The notes beneath the pieces are model-generated. The model searched no databases and was not told the origin of the DNA. It saw only the letters and a list, made by a program, of their open reading frames with translations. From the NCBI GenBank assembly GCA_031316255.1, contig JALDQW010000001.1:124001-188000 (forward strand): 64,000 nt of DNA. The letters are read 5' to 3'. The stretch is from Nitrosomonas sp. (GTDB taxonomy: Bacteria > Pseudomonadota > Gammaproteobacteria > Burkholderiales > Nitrosomonadaceae). Position numbers and translations under genes: made by a program. Below, piece after piece: positions 12,487 through 20,462 of the stretch (position 1 is its first letter; every line of letters begins with the position of its first letter).

Positions 12487-13059
12487 TTATTTGGTATGCA
12501 GTTTCAACATTGCGGACTGGAAATCACCTTGCGCAATCAACTGCCAGACCTGTAGGCTTCGATCAATCGCTTCATTAATCAATGGGACTTCCTCCTTCCT
12601 CGGTGAATGTAAAACATACCGGACAACGGCGTCACGATCACCCGGGTGTCCGATACCAATTCTCAATCGCCAAAAATCCCGGGTACCGAGCTGGGCTACA
12701 ATATCTTTAAGCCCGTTATGTCCACCAAGCCCCCCGCCCTGTTTCAATTTAGCCACACCGGGCAACAAATCCAGTTCATCATGAACAACCACAATTTCTT
12801 CAGGCAAAATTTTATAAAACCGGCATAATGCCGCTACAGACTGGCCACTGCGGTTCATATAGGTTTGTGGTTCAAGCAGCCATAAATCCTTATTCTCCAG
12901 TGTTATGCGTGCGCATAAGCCTTGAAAACGTGCTTCGGGTTTAAGTGCTATCTTCAGTTCATCCGCAAGGCAATCTATCCAGTGAAAACCGGCATTATGA
13001 CGTGTGCTTTCATATTCTTTTCCGGGATTACCAAGACCAACTATCAGTTTCATGCGCAT
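12487..13059 (-). CDS. pth: Peptidyl-tRNA hydrolase
   Basis: A 190-residue enzyme that recycles peptidyl-tRNA released from stalled ribosomes. The N-terminal [18 protein letters not shown] block contains the catalytic histidine; the [11 protein letters not shown] and [13 protein letters not shown] segments are conserved. I place the start at the ATG at 13059 ([13 protein letters not shown]), since homologues begin only a few residues before [10 protein letters not shown]; a GTG at 13065 and an ATG at 13053 are alternatives, and none has a strong Shine-Dalgarno. It lies downstream of rplY, with a hairpin terminator between them. Confidence 0.97.
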   Translation of the reverse strand: MRMKLIVGLGNPGKEYESTRHNAGFHWIDCLADELKIALKPEARFQGLCARITLENKDLWLLEPQTYMNRSGQSVAALCRFYKILPEEIVVVHDELDLLPGVAKLKQGGGLGGHNGLKDIVAQLGTRDFWRLRIGIGHPGDRDAVVRYVLHSPRKEEVPLINEAIDRSLQVWQLIAQGDFQSAMLKLHTK

Positions 13060-13087
13060 AACCACGATTTACAGCGTTACATAAAAC

Positions 13088-13123
13088 AAAAATCTGCTGG
13101 GCAATCAAGACCAGCAGATTTTT
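13088..13123 (-). terminator. Intrinsic terminator between rplY and pth
   Basis: A perfect 13-bp stem (AAAAATCTGCTGG with its complement) encloses a 10-base loop and is followed on the minus strand by a T-rich tract. It would end or attenuate transcription leaving rplY; pth and ychF may then depend on read-through or their own promoter. Confidence 0.8.
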
Positions 13124-13148
13124 GTTGTTATCCAATAGGATCAGAATA

Positions 13149-13778
13149 CTACTCTTCTTTTGCTGCTGCTTCTCCAGCTTCTTCTGCCGCTTTCTCATCA
13201 GCCAATACTGAACGCGGAATAACAATAGTTGCTACTGCCTGATCATCGCCTTTTGCCAAAGCAGTAATTTCAACATTTTCAGGAAGTGTTATATCACTTA
13301 AATGCAAGGTATGTCCTGCAACAAGATCAATCAAATCAACTGTAATAAATTCAGGCAAATCTTTAGGTAAACAACTGACATCTACTTCAGTCAGAACATG
13401 ACTGACTATTCCGCCCGATAGTTTAACACCCGGCGCAACTTCAGCATTGATAAAGTGCAATGGCACTTTCATATGAATTTTCTTTTTCGGATCAACACGC
13501 TGAAAATCAACATGCAACACGACGGGTTTGTAGGGATGCATCTGCACATCCCGCAACAATACCTGTTCTTTACTGCCGCTTATGTTCAAAGTCAAAATCG
13601 AAGCATGAAAAGCTTCCATCTTGAGTTTATGGAACATATCGTTATGGTCCATTTCAATGGATAGAGGCTCGCCATTTCCACCATAAATGATTCCCGGCAC
13701 CTTGCCAGAACCACGCAGGCGGCGGCTCGCACCTTTTCCCTGCAACGTGCGCTTTTCCGCGCCGACTTCTATTTTCAT
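13149..13778 (-). CDS. rplY: 50S ribosomal protein L25/general stress protein Ctc
   Basis: A 209-residue L25 of the long TL5/CTC type, which binds 5S rRNA. The N-terminal 5S-binding domain ([20 protein letters not shown]) is followed by the C-terminal TL5 domain and an acidic Glu/Ala-rich tail. The start is the ATG at 13778, because GGAG sits 7 bases upstream and homologues begin there; a longer in-frame ORF to 13814 reaches further upstream without support. It lies between prs and pth in an order common to betaproteobacteria. Confidence 0.96.
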   Translation of the reverse strand: MKIEVGAEKRTLQGKGASRRLRGSGKVPGIIYGGNGEPLSIEMDHNDMFHKLKMEAFHASILTLNISGSKEQVLLRDVQMHPYKPVVLHVDFQRVDPKKKIHMKVPLHFINAEVAPGVKLSGGIVSHVLTEVDVSCLPKDLPEFITVDLIDLVAGHTLHLSDITLPENVEITALAKGDDQAVATIVIPRSVLADEKAAEEAGEAAAKEE

Positions 13779-13844
13779 TCTATTTCTCCACAAAAGTGAT
13801 TTGTCCGCGACCAAACAAATCGATTAAAAAAAGCGTAAATTTCG

Positions 13845-14795
13845 CTACTCCATAAATAATGAGCTCAGAGAGCTTTCATTACTGATGCGTACCATTGTTT
13901 CAGCCAACAGGCTCGCAATACTCAACTGACAGATTTTTTCACATGCGATTGAATCTTCATTCAGCGGTATGGTATCCGTCACCACCAGCTTATCCAGGTT
14001 GGAATTTCTAATACGCTCTGCAGCTTTACCTGACAATACCGGGTGCGTTGAATAGGCAATCACCGCTTCCGCGCCTTCCTCTTTCAAGGCATCTGCGGCC
14101 TTACAGAGCGTATTGGCTGTATCGACCAGATCGTCAATGATGACGCAGGTTCTTCCTTGGACTTCACCAATAATGTTCATTACTTTGGCTTCATTGGGCT
14201 TGGGACGACGTTTATCGATAATCGCAAGATCGCATTCCAGACGTTTTGCCATATGTCTCGCCCGCACAACGCCCCCCACATCCGGGGAAACCACGACTAG
14301 ATTCTGATAATTGTGTTTCCAGACATCTCCTAACAATATAGGCATGCCATAAATATTATCGACAGGAATATCAAAAAAACCTTGGATCTGGTCAGAATGC
14401 AAATCCATTGTCAGCACGCGATCCACGCCAATTGTTGTCAGCATATTGGCGACAACCTTGGCGGTAATCGGCACTCTTACCGAGCGCGGCCGTCTGTCTT
14501 GACGTGCATACCCGAAATAGGGAATAGCGGCAGTTATCCGGCTTGCCGAAGCGCGCCGAAGCGCATCCACCATGACCAATATTTCCATTAAGCTGTCATT
14601 GGTGGGCGCGCATGTGGACTGCAAGACAAAAACATCTTTACCGCGCACATTCTCGAGGATCTCGACCATAATTTCACCGTCGCTAAAGCGTCCAACCGTC
14701 GCACGCCCAAGACGAATATTGAGATGTTTCACTACATCGTGCGCCAATTTAGGATTGGCGGTACCGGTAAAAACCATCAAGCTGTCGTAAGACAT
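13845..14795 (-). CDS. prs: Ribose-phosphate pyrophosphokinase
   Basis: A 316-residue PRPP synthetase that makes phosphoribosyl pyrophosphate from ribose 5-phosphate and ATP for nucleotide, histidine and tryptophan synthesis. The [10 protein letters not shown] segment near residue 38, the catalytic [16 protein letters not shown] flexible loop near 97 and the PRPP-binding [13 protein letters not shown] loop near 216 are intact. Length is typical. It is immediately downstream of tRNA-Gln on the same strand, so the tRNA and prs may share a transcript. Confidence 0.97.
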   Translation of the reverse strand: MSYDSLMVFTGTANPKLAHDVVKHLNIRLGRATVGRFSDGEIMVEILENVRGKDVFVLQSTCAPTNDSLMEILVMVDALRRASASRITAAIPYFGYARQDRRPRSVRVPITAKVVANMLTTIGVDRVLTMDLHSDQIQGFFDIPVDNIYGMPILLGDVWKHNYQNLVVVSPDVGGVVRARHMAKRLECDLAIIDKRRPKPNEAKVMNIIGEVQGRTCVIIDDLVDTANTLCKAADALKEEGAEAVIAYSTHPVLSGKAAERIRNSNLDKLVVTDTIPLNEDSIACEKICQLSIASLLAETMVRISNESSLSSLFME

Positions 14796-14981
14796 TGTTA
14801 TCTATTTGATATATGTTTGGCTGGAAACTCAGGATCGCTTATCGTTCTTCGGTCATACGAAGAAACGAAAACACTGTACAAAATCAGTCTATTTAATTTG
14901 TTGGTGTTGCTTCAACTCACTGAAAATTATTTATATTCTGGCTATTCACCGAATAGCCTCAAATATGATAAATGATAAAAA

Positions 14982-15056
14982 TGGCTGGGGAGGTAGGGAT
15001 CGAACCTACGAATGCCGGAATCAAAATCCGGTGCCTTACCACTTGGCGACTCCCCA
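14982..15056 (-). tRNA. tRNA-Gln (TTG anticodon)
   Basis: A 75-base cloverleaf with acceptor arm TGGGGAG/CTCCCCA, a CCGGA/TCCGG anticodon stem, anticodon TTG (minus strand, 15022-15024), a T-arm containing GGTTCGATCC, and encoded CCA. Its first 21 bases double as the end of the ispE coding region. It lies between ispE and prs on the same strand. Confidence 0.97.
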
Positions 15057-15905
15057 GTTTTTTTTCTCAGGCTTATACATCGGATGATGATCCAATCCGC
15101 GCGCCACAAAACCTGTCATATCAGCTGGAATACGTTCATGCGCGTCATTTGCTTCAGATTCTGATGCAAATTCCGCAAACACACAAGCACCTGATCCACT
15201 CATTGCCGCTATTGTAGTATTTTCCAGCTGCTTTAGCCACTTTAAACTGCTTAGCACTTCCGGATAAAGGCTACAAACCACCGGCTCCAGATCGTTATGT
15301 CCTTGCCAGATGGAAAAGGGCGGTATTTTGATAGGAATTGTGTTTCGTGTCAATTCCTTATTCGAAAAAATTTCTGCGGTGGATACATGAACAGGCGGTA
15401 TAAGCACCAAATACCATGCTGCCGGCAATTGTACCGCAGATAATCTCTCACCAACACCTTCGGCAAATGCATTTTGCCCAAAAATGAATATTGGAACATC
15501 TGCGCCTAATTGCAACCCCAATTCCAGCAGTTTTGCCTTGTTCAATCCCAGGTTCCATAACCGATTGAGCGCCATGAGTGTAGTCGCCGCATCAGAGCTA
15601 CCGCCACCCAACCCACCGCCCATGGGAATCCGTTTCTTTAACGCAATATCGACACCCATTGCGGTACCGCTTTCATGTTGCAACAGCTTCGCTGCCCGTA
15701 CGCATAAATCCTGGTCTTCAGAAATCCCATCCACTGGCGTAACCAGTCTAACCAGACCATCATCACGCAGTCTGAAACTTAATTCATCCGAAAAATCCAG
15801 CAGGCGAAAAACGGTCTGTAACAAATGGTAACCGTCCGGTCTCTGGCCTACGACATGCAGAAAAAGATTCAGCTTGGCGGGCGCGGGAAATGTCAACACT
15901 GTCAT
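15036..15905 (-). CDS. ispE: 4-diphosphocytidyl-2-C-methyl-D-erythritol kinase
   Basis: A 289-residue GHMP-superfamily kinase of the non-mevalonate isoprenoid pathway. The ATP-binding PMGGGLGGGSSDAA motif lies near residue 95, with FPAPAKLNLFLHV at the N-terminus. The gene has two unusual borders. Its last codons and stop (TAA) lie inside the tRNA-Gln gene, overlapping it by 21 bases. Its ATG (15905) lies two bases from a MITE-like element whose terminal repeat supplies the Shine-Dalgarno-like AGAGGTG, 5 bases before the start. lolB lies beyond the element on the same strand, so the usual lolB-ispE coupling is interrupted. Confidence 0.96.
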   Translation of the reverse strand: MTVLTFPAPAKLNLFLHVVGQRPDGYHLLQTVFRLLDFSDELSFRLRDDGLVRLVTPVDGISEDQDLCVRAAKLLQHESGTAMGVDIALKKRIPMGGGLGGGSSDAATTLMALNRLWNLGLNKAKLLELGLQLGADVPIFIFGQNAFAEGVGERLSAVQLPAAWYLVLIPPVHVSTAEIFSNKELTRNTIPIKIPPFSIWQGHNDLEPVVCSLYPEVLSSLKWLKQLENTTIAAMSGSGACVFAEFASESEANDAHERIPADMTGFVARGLDHHPMYKPEKKNWGVAKW

Positions 15906-15907
15906 AA

Positions 15908-16049
15908 GGGCACCTCTAAAAATTCAGAGTTTTAAACAAGACGAGGCGAGAACAAAAAATCTTGACGCAGCATATAGATTGATATGTGAGGAGATATTTT
16001 TTGTGAACAACGACGTATTGTGACGAAATATGGATTTTTAGAGATGCCC
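15908..16049. mobile_element. MITE-like repeat, copy 1 (142 bp)
   Basis: Imperfect terminal inverted repeats of about 19 bp bound the element (GGGCACCTCTAAAAATTCA at the left; the complement of the right end is GGGCATCTCTAAAAATCCA). A 4-bp ATAA duplication flanks it (15904-15907 and 16050-16053). The interior is A/T-rich and non-coding. It is inverted relative to copies at 49961 and 56741, and lacks about 14 bases near the CTCGTCTTG segment that they contain. It sits between lolB and ispE. Confidence 0.9.
15909..15916 (-). promoter_or_regulatory. Shine-Dalgarno of ispE located inside the MITE terminal repeat
   Basis: On the minus strand the repeat end reads AGAGGTGCCC and the ispE ATG follows the 4-bp target duplication, placing AGAGGTG 5 bases before the start. 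No other purine-rich site lies within range, because everything further upstream is repeat sequence. Confidence 0.6.
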
Positions 16050-16088
16050 ATAAGCAAAATAGAGTCTATCGATAATGCTTTAGGCCTG

Positions 16089-16736
16089 TCAAACCTCAAC
16101 CCAGTTATCGATCACCATCCGTATGTTTAAATCATCGAATCGCAATTCGACAATTCTGGGGCGTATTTGAACCCTTCCGGAGTGATCTGTAGATTCAGCC
16201 GCGTAACGTGTAAAAAGAATTTCCCATCCATCCTGGCGGATTGAAATAATCCGGTCATCGTTGTCAAAATCAACAGACGCCGTACTGAATGGCGAATAAA
16301 AACCCTGAATCCAATACTGCAATCCGTCCAGAGGCAAACGCCACCCTAATATCTCAACGGTCAATTCTTCCACATCCCGGGCATGAAATGTTTCCTGTTT
16401 TGAAGTCACCAGACTCACGCCATGGCCATCCCTTTTGATCTCGGCAACCGCTTGACCCAGTGGCGTTAATAACAAGATTGTATCTTCCAGTCTTGCGTGA
16501 TGCCAGTGTACATTACCGGAGAACCGTTGCTGCGCATTGCGTACCGCGACTCTGCCGAGCAGCTTGAAATCCGCAGCCGCCGCATCTCTCGAATCTGTCA
16601 CCGGTTCAAAAATAACCGTGCGTACAGCAATGCTTGGTTGCGTTTTTAATGTGGAACAGCCAGCGAGTATCGGCAGAATAATAATCAACAGCTTCCACCA
16701 CTGACCTTCTATCGGATAACGGTCAAACACAAACAT
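16089..16736 (-). CDS. lolB: Outer-membrane lipoprotein localisation factor LolB
   Basis: A 215-residue outer-membrane lipoprotein that receives lipoproteins from LolA and inserts them in the outer membrane. A type II signal peptide ends in the lipobox LAGC (Cys27). The FSGNVHWHH, GQAVAEIKRDG and LPLDGLQYWIQG segments match LolB. It is normally adjacent to ispE in beta- and gammaproteobacteria; here the repeat at 15908-16049 lies between them. Confidence 0.9.
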   Translation of the reverse strand: MFVFDRYPIEGQWWKLLIIILPILAGCSTLKTQPSIAVRTVIFEPVTDSRDAAAADFKLLGRVAVRNAQQRFSGNVHWHHARLEDTILLLTPLGQAVAEIKRDGHGVSLVTSKQETFHARDVEELTVEILGWRLPLDGLQYWIQGFYSPFSTASVDFDNDDRIISIRQDGWEILFTRYAAESTDHSGRVQIRPRIVELRFDDLNIRMVIDNWVEV

Positions 16737-16860
16737 TAATCCAACACCCCAGTCCGATCAATCGAGGTAAATTTTAAGAATGAGACTGAATTCAAATTGA
16801 TCACGAATCCTGAACAATCACCGCCCCGGCAGCCAGTTACTTATTATGACCAATTTCATA

Positions 16861-17139
16861 TCAGATATTTAGACTTTTATTTTCCTGTGTAAAATCAGGC
16901 AAAACAATATTCAGTTCCAGCGTTTCCTGATTTTCATCCTGTTCAAATTTTACTGAAATGGCCTCCTGATCGACATGCACATATTTACGAATCACTTCGA
17001 GCAGTTCTTTTTGCAATTCCGGCAAATATGATGGCCGATTACGCGTAGTTCGCTCATGCGCAACCAGAATCTGCAATCTCTCTTTTGCAATGGCCGCAGA
17101 TTTAGGCTTGGATGCTCTGAAATAGTCCAATAAACTCAT
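16861..17139 (-). CDS. minE: Cell division topological specificity factor MinE
   Basis: A 92-residue MinE that stimulates MinD ATPase and drives pole-to-pole oscillation so that the Z ring forms at mid-cell. The N-terminal membrane-binding and MinD-activating segment (MSLLDYFRASKPKSAAIAKERL; the first 20 or so residues) and the C-terminal dimerisation part are present. It overlaps the minD stop by 4 bases (ATGA), as in most minCDE operons. Confidence 0.96.
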   Translation of the reverse strand: MSLLDYFRASKPKSAAIAKERLQILVAHERTTRNRPSYLPELQKELLEVIRKYVHVDQEAISVKFEQDENQETLELNIVLPDFTQENKSLNI

Positions 17140-17948
17140 GATCTACCTCCAAAAAGCTTCCTGAAGAATCCTCTGTTGTCTTCTATAAAGCGATGCGGAC
17201 GGTCTTCTCCTAGATAACGCGCAATAACATCTTCGTAGGCCTGACCCGCTTCGCTTTTTTCATCGAGTATTACGGGTACCCCTGCATTTGAAGCTGTCAA
17301 CACCGATTTTGACTCGGGAATGATCCCCAGCAATTGCAATGACAGAATATCCTGCACATCTTCCAGCCCCAACATTTCACCTGACCTCACCCGACTGGGA
17401 TCATAACGTGTCAGCAACAGATACTCTTTAATCGGCTCCTCATTGTTCTCAGCCCGGCGCGATTTACTGGCCAGAATCCCCAGCATGCGATCCGAATCTC
17501 TCACCGACGAAACCTCAGGATTGGTGACCACAAACGCATCATCCGCATAATAAAGCGCCAGATTTGCACCTTTTTCGATACCCGCAGGCGAATCGCAAAC
17601 GATATAATTGAAGTCCTTGGATAACTCGTCCAGTACTCTGCCAACACCTTCCAGCGTCAAAGCATCTTTGTCACGCGTTTGAGACGCGGGCAAAATATAA
17701 AGCAGGTTGCAGTTTTTATCACGAATCAAAGCCTGGTTAAGACTTGCCTCACCATTAATCACATTGATAAAGTCATAAACAACACGGCGTTCGCATCCCA
17801 TAATCAAATCAAGATTGCGCAGCCCGACATCAAAATCAATCACCGCCGTCTTATACCCTCTTTTTGCCAGCCCCATAGCAATTGCAGCACTCGTTGTCGT
17901 TTTACCAACGCCGCCTTTTCCTGATGTCACAACAATAATTCTCGCCAA
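17136..17948 (-). CDS. minD: Septum site-determining ATPase MinD
   Basis: A 270-residue ParA/MinD ATPase that recruits MinC to the membrane and is displaced by MinE. The deviant Walker A GKGGVGKTT (10-18) is intact, and the C-terminal amphipathic membrane-targeting helix (FIEDNRGFFRKLFGG) is present. It overlaps minE by 4 bases and lies 73 bases downstream of minC. Confidence 0.98.
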   Translation of the reverse strand: MARIIVVTSGKGGVGKTTTSAAIAMGLAKRGYKTAVIDFDVGLRNLDLIMGCERRVVYDFINVINGEASLNQALIRDKNCNLLYILPASQTRDKDALTLEGVGRVLDELSKDFNYIVCDSPAGIEKGANLALYYADDAFVVTNPEVSSVRDSDRMLGILASKSRRAENNEEPIKEYLLLTRYDPSRVRSGEMLGLEDVQDILSLQLLGIIPESKSVLTASNAGVPVILDEKSEAGQAYEDVIARYLGEDRPHRFIEDNRGFFRKLFGGRS

Positions 17949-18021
17949 TTGAGTCTCCTTAGCTAAAATAACCAGAGGATGTTAACACTGCGTGTAAGAC
18001 TTCACTTATTGTTAACATTCC

Positions 18022-18840
18022 CTAGACAATCTCCTTAATGATTAACGCATGATCCTGCAAATAAATCTGCATCGGTTTTTTTTGTAATTGTTTGGTCATA
18101 TGCTCACTTGTTTTATAATCTCCCGCGATTGAAACAAGCTCAGCCTGCAAATCCAGACAGAATATCCGCGCACTTTTATTCCCTCGCACCCCTGCCAACG
18201 CCCGGCCACGCAATGTATTATAAACATGAATATTGCCTTCAGCCATCAACTCAGCCCCGGCACTGACCTGCGACATCACCACCAAATCACCGTGAGCATA
18301 AATCCGCTGTCCTGAACGAACCGGTTGGGTAATAATCATTGCTCTGACAGGTGCAGCCGGTGATTCCTGTTTCTTCGACTCGTCAGCAATTTTTGATGCA
18401 TCATTTTCTTCGTGCTTTTCCTGTTCCCCTTCAAGCTTGACTGAAACAGGACCGGCCGATTGATCATCGGATTCTTTGGATGGTTTTTTCTCATGCACAG
18501 CATGATTGTTTTCAAGATCGCGTCCTGCGTCAATGGGTATCGACAGTTTTTGCGCCTGCTTGTTTTGCTGATCATTCCCTCCGCGCAATCCAATTGGAAA
18601 CAAACCAATCTTGCGCAACATGTCAACAATCTCAGCAACATTAAAATCCAGAGCCGATTTATTTAACTCCCGCACATCAATTATTAGCGGGGAATTTTTG
18701 AAAAAATCGGGGGCCAAACTGATTTTTTTTTGTAGGGTTTGTTCTATAGCCGCGATTTCATTGCTGAAAAGAATTAAGATGGGCGTAAAAAAAGTACTAC
18801 TCTTGAATTCAAGAACAGACGATGTATTTGACATTTTCAT
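18022..18840 (-). CDS. minC: Septum site-determining protein MinC
   Basis: A 272-residue inhibitor of FtsZ polymerisation. The N-terminal FtsZ-binding domain (about residues 1-105) is joined by a polar linker, rich in Lys, Glu and Ser (about 110-165), to the C-terminal beta-helix that binds MinD (RSGQRIYAHGDLVVMSQVSAGAELMAEGNIHVY). First gene of minCDE. The linker is long relative to E. coli MinC (231 residues). A TATAAT box lies upstream. Confidence 0.95.
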   Translation of the reverse strand: MKMSNTSSVLEFKSSTFFTPILILFSNEIAAIEQTLQKKISLAPDFFKNSPLIIDVRELNKSALDFNVAEIVDMLRKIGLFPIGLRGGNDQQNKQAQKLSIPIDAGRDLENNHAVHEKKPSKESDDQSAGPVSVKLEGEQEKHEENDASKIADESKKQESPAAPVRAMIITQPVRSGQRIYAHGDLVVMSQVSAGAELMAEGNIHVYNTLRGRALAGVRGNKSARIFCLDLQAELVSIAGDYKTSEHMTKQLQKKPMQIYLQDHALIIKEIV

Positions 18841-19152
18841 GTAGTCTCGTCGACATCTGTTGATCGGTTGGTTGTTGTAATTATACAGATAGATTAGTAT
18901 TGATAAAATTCATACCGTTATCAAAACATTTTCAAAATTCAAACAGCGCGTCATTATCGCTTAATTATGTTCTCAATTGAATGCAGAAAACTCCATCTAA
19001 ATCGTTGCAGTCCGTATAGTATACAGGTAACACATGCTCGACAGAAATGAGATAACGATTATAACTGTAATATTTTCTAATCGTGCACATTAGCCAATAA
19101 AAGCGTTTTTACTCACAACACTGTCAATTTTATCTTCAAGTTACATCATAAA
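18841..19152. other. Divergent intergenic region, minC / hypothetical gene
   Basis: A/T-rich, carrying the minC promoter candidate and presumably the promoter of the gene at 19153. No ORF, RNA or notable repeat is seen. Confidence 0.4.
18880..18908 (-). promoter_or_regulatory. Candidate sigma-70 promoter of minCDE
   Basis: A perfect -10 hexamer TATAAT (minus strand, 18880-18885) lies about 40 bases before the minC ATG. The matching -35 (TTTATC or TTTTAT) is weak. The transcript would start near 18873. Confidence 0.4.
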
Positions 19153-20406
19153 ATGATCCGGAAACTGATTTTGTTAATGACTGTTTTTCTGCTTGCGCTC
19201 CCACTGTTACTGGGCATTTTCCTGTTTCTGATAATCGACGGCCAGCCCCGCGTGGAACGCCAAATCAGGGTTACACCCGAACATATCGAACGCGCAAAAA
19301 AAACATTCGACCGGCACCGTCATCATGCGCATAAAAAGCTACTGTCAACCGTCAGCATCCGTTCGGATGATATCGATATTGCCGCTAATTACCTGGCCAA
19401 GCATTTCACAAATGGTCGGGCACGCATCAAAACAGTCAATCAGAAAATGCATATTCAAACAAGTCTGCCATTGCCCCTGCAGGCAATAACGGGCTATATC
19501 AATCTTGAGGCCACTTTGATCGAAGCCGATGTATTGCCACAACTGCAATCAGTCAACATCGGACAAATTCAAATACCGGATTTCATCAGCCAATTCCTGG
19601 TCGCTCAAAGTATCCAGTGGTTGCAGCGCCATCCAAAATATAGCGATGGAATCAAGGCAATCAAAGGTGTAGAGATCACACCCACCACGATTAATGTCTC
19701 GTATCTGTGGCAAGGTCAATCCAAACAATCTGATCACGCCTTACCGCTTCTCAACAAATCGGAACAGGAAAAAGTCCATCGCTACTATACACTGCTGTTA
19801 CAGAACAACCGACAAGGTGAAAAACAAACACTGTCCCAGATTCTGCAACCGTTAATGCAAATGGCCATGCAACATTCAACCAATCGGCAGGCGCAAATAG
19901 AAAACCGTGCGGCCATCCTGGCCGCCACATTTTATGTGTTGGGGTTACCGCTGAAATACATCGTGCCCGAAGCGGCCGGCCGGCCTCACCACAAAGGCCA
20001 CACCGTAACGCTGGATGGCCGGCAGGATTTTGCGCAGCATTTTATCGTTTCAGCCGCCATCACCGCATATTCGGATACCGCGTTATCCGATGCCATAGGT
20101 CTTTATAAAGAAATTGAAGACAAACGCAGCGGCAGCGGTTTTTCCTTCAACGATATCGCTGCGGACCGTGCCGGAACACGATTTGGCGAGCGCGCAACCG
20201 CCAGCCAGCAGGATGCGCTTTGGATACAACAGTTGATCGTTCAGGGATTAGACGACAAGGATCTCATGCCAATGTGGGCTGACCTCCCTGAATTCCTGTC
20301 CAGACCTGTTTTCAGACAGCAGTATGGCAATTTTGATTCGCCCGCTTATTTTCAGATGATGGAAAAAATTGAGCGGCGCGTGGAAGCGCTTGCTTTTTTA
20401 CGATAA
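19153..20406 (+). CDS. Conserved membrane-anchored protein of unknown function
   Basis: A 417-residue protein with one N-terminal membrane helix (about residues 5-27); the rest is probably periplasmic. No catalytic motif that I can name is visible. The C-terminal half has a well-defined conserved-looking block: VTLDGRQDFAQHFIVSAA, then DAIGLYKEIEDKRSGSGFSF and NDIAADRAGTRFGE. The HF.VSAA and DRAGTRFGE segments could be functional cores. The gene is single, divergent from minC and convergent with the TPR lipoprotein. Codon use looks like that of its neighbours, so it is probably a core gene; the function is not known to me. Confidence 0.8.
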   Translation: MIRKLILLMTVFLLALPLLLGIFLFLIIDGQPRVERQIRVTPEHIERAKKTFDRHRHHAHKKLLSTVSIRSDDIDIAANYLAKHFTNGRARIKTVNQKMHIQTSLPLPLQAITGYINLEATLIEADVLPQLQSVNIGQIQIPDFISQFLVAQSIQWLQRHPKYSDGIKAIKGVEITPTTINVSYLWQGQSKQSDHALPLLNKSEQEKVHRYYTLLLQNNRQGEKQTLSQILQPLMQMAMQHSTNRQAQIENRAAILAATFYVLGLPLKYIVPEAAGRPHHKGHTVTLDGRQDFAQHFIVSAAITAYSDTALSDAIGLYKEIEDKRSGSGFSFNDIAADRAGTRFGERATASQQDALWIQQLIVQGLDDKDLMPMWADLPEFLSRPVFRQQYGNFDSPAYFQMMEKIERRVEALAFLR

Positions 20407-20462
20407 TAAATCGCCAAGATTCAAAAAAATATTTATTTCAGCACTCAAAACGATACAGCGCA

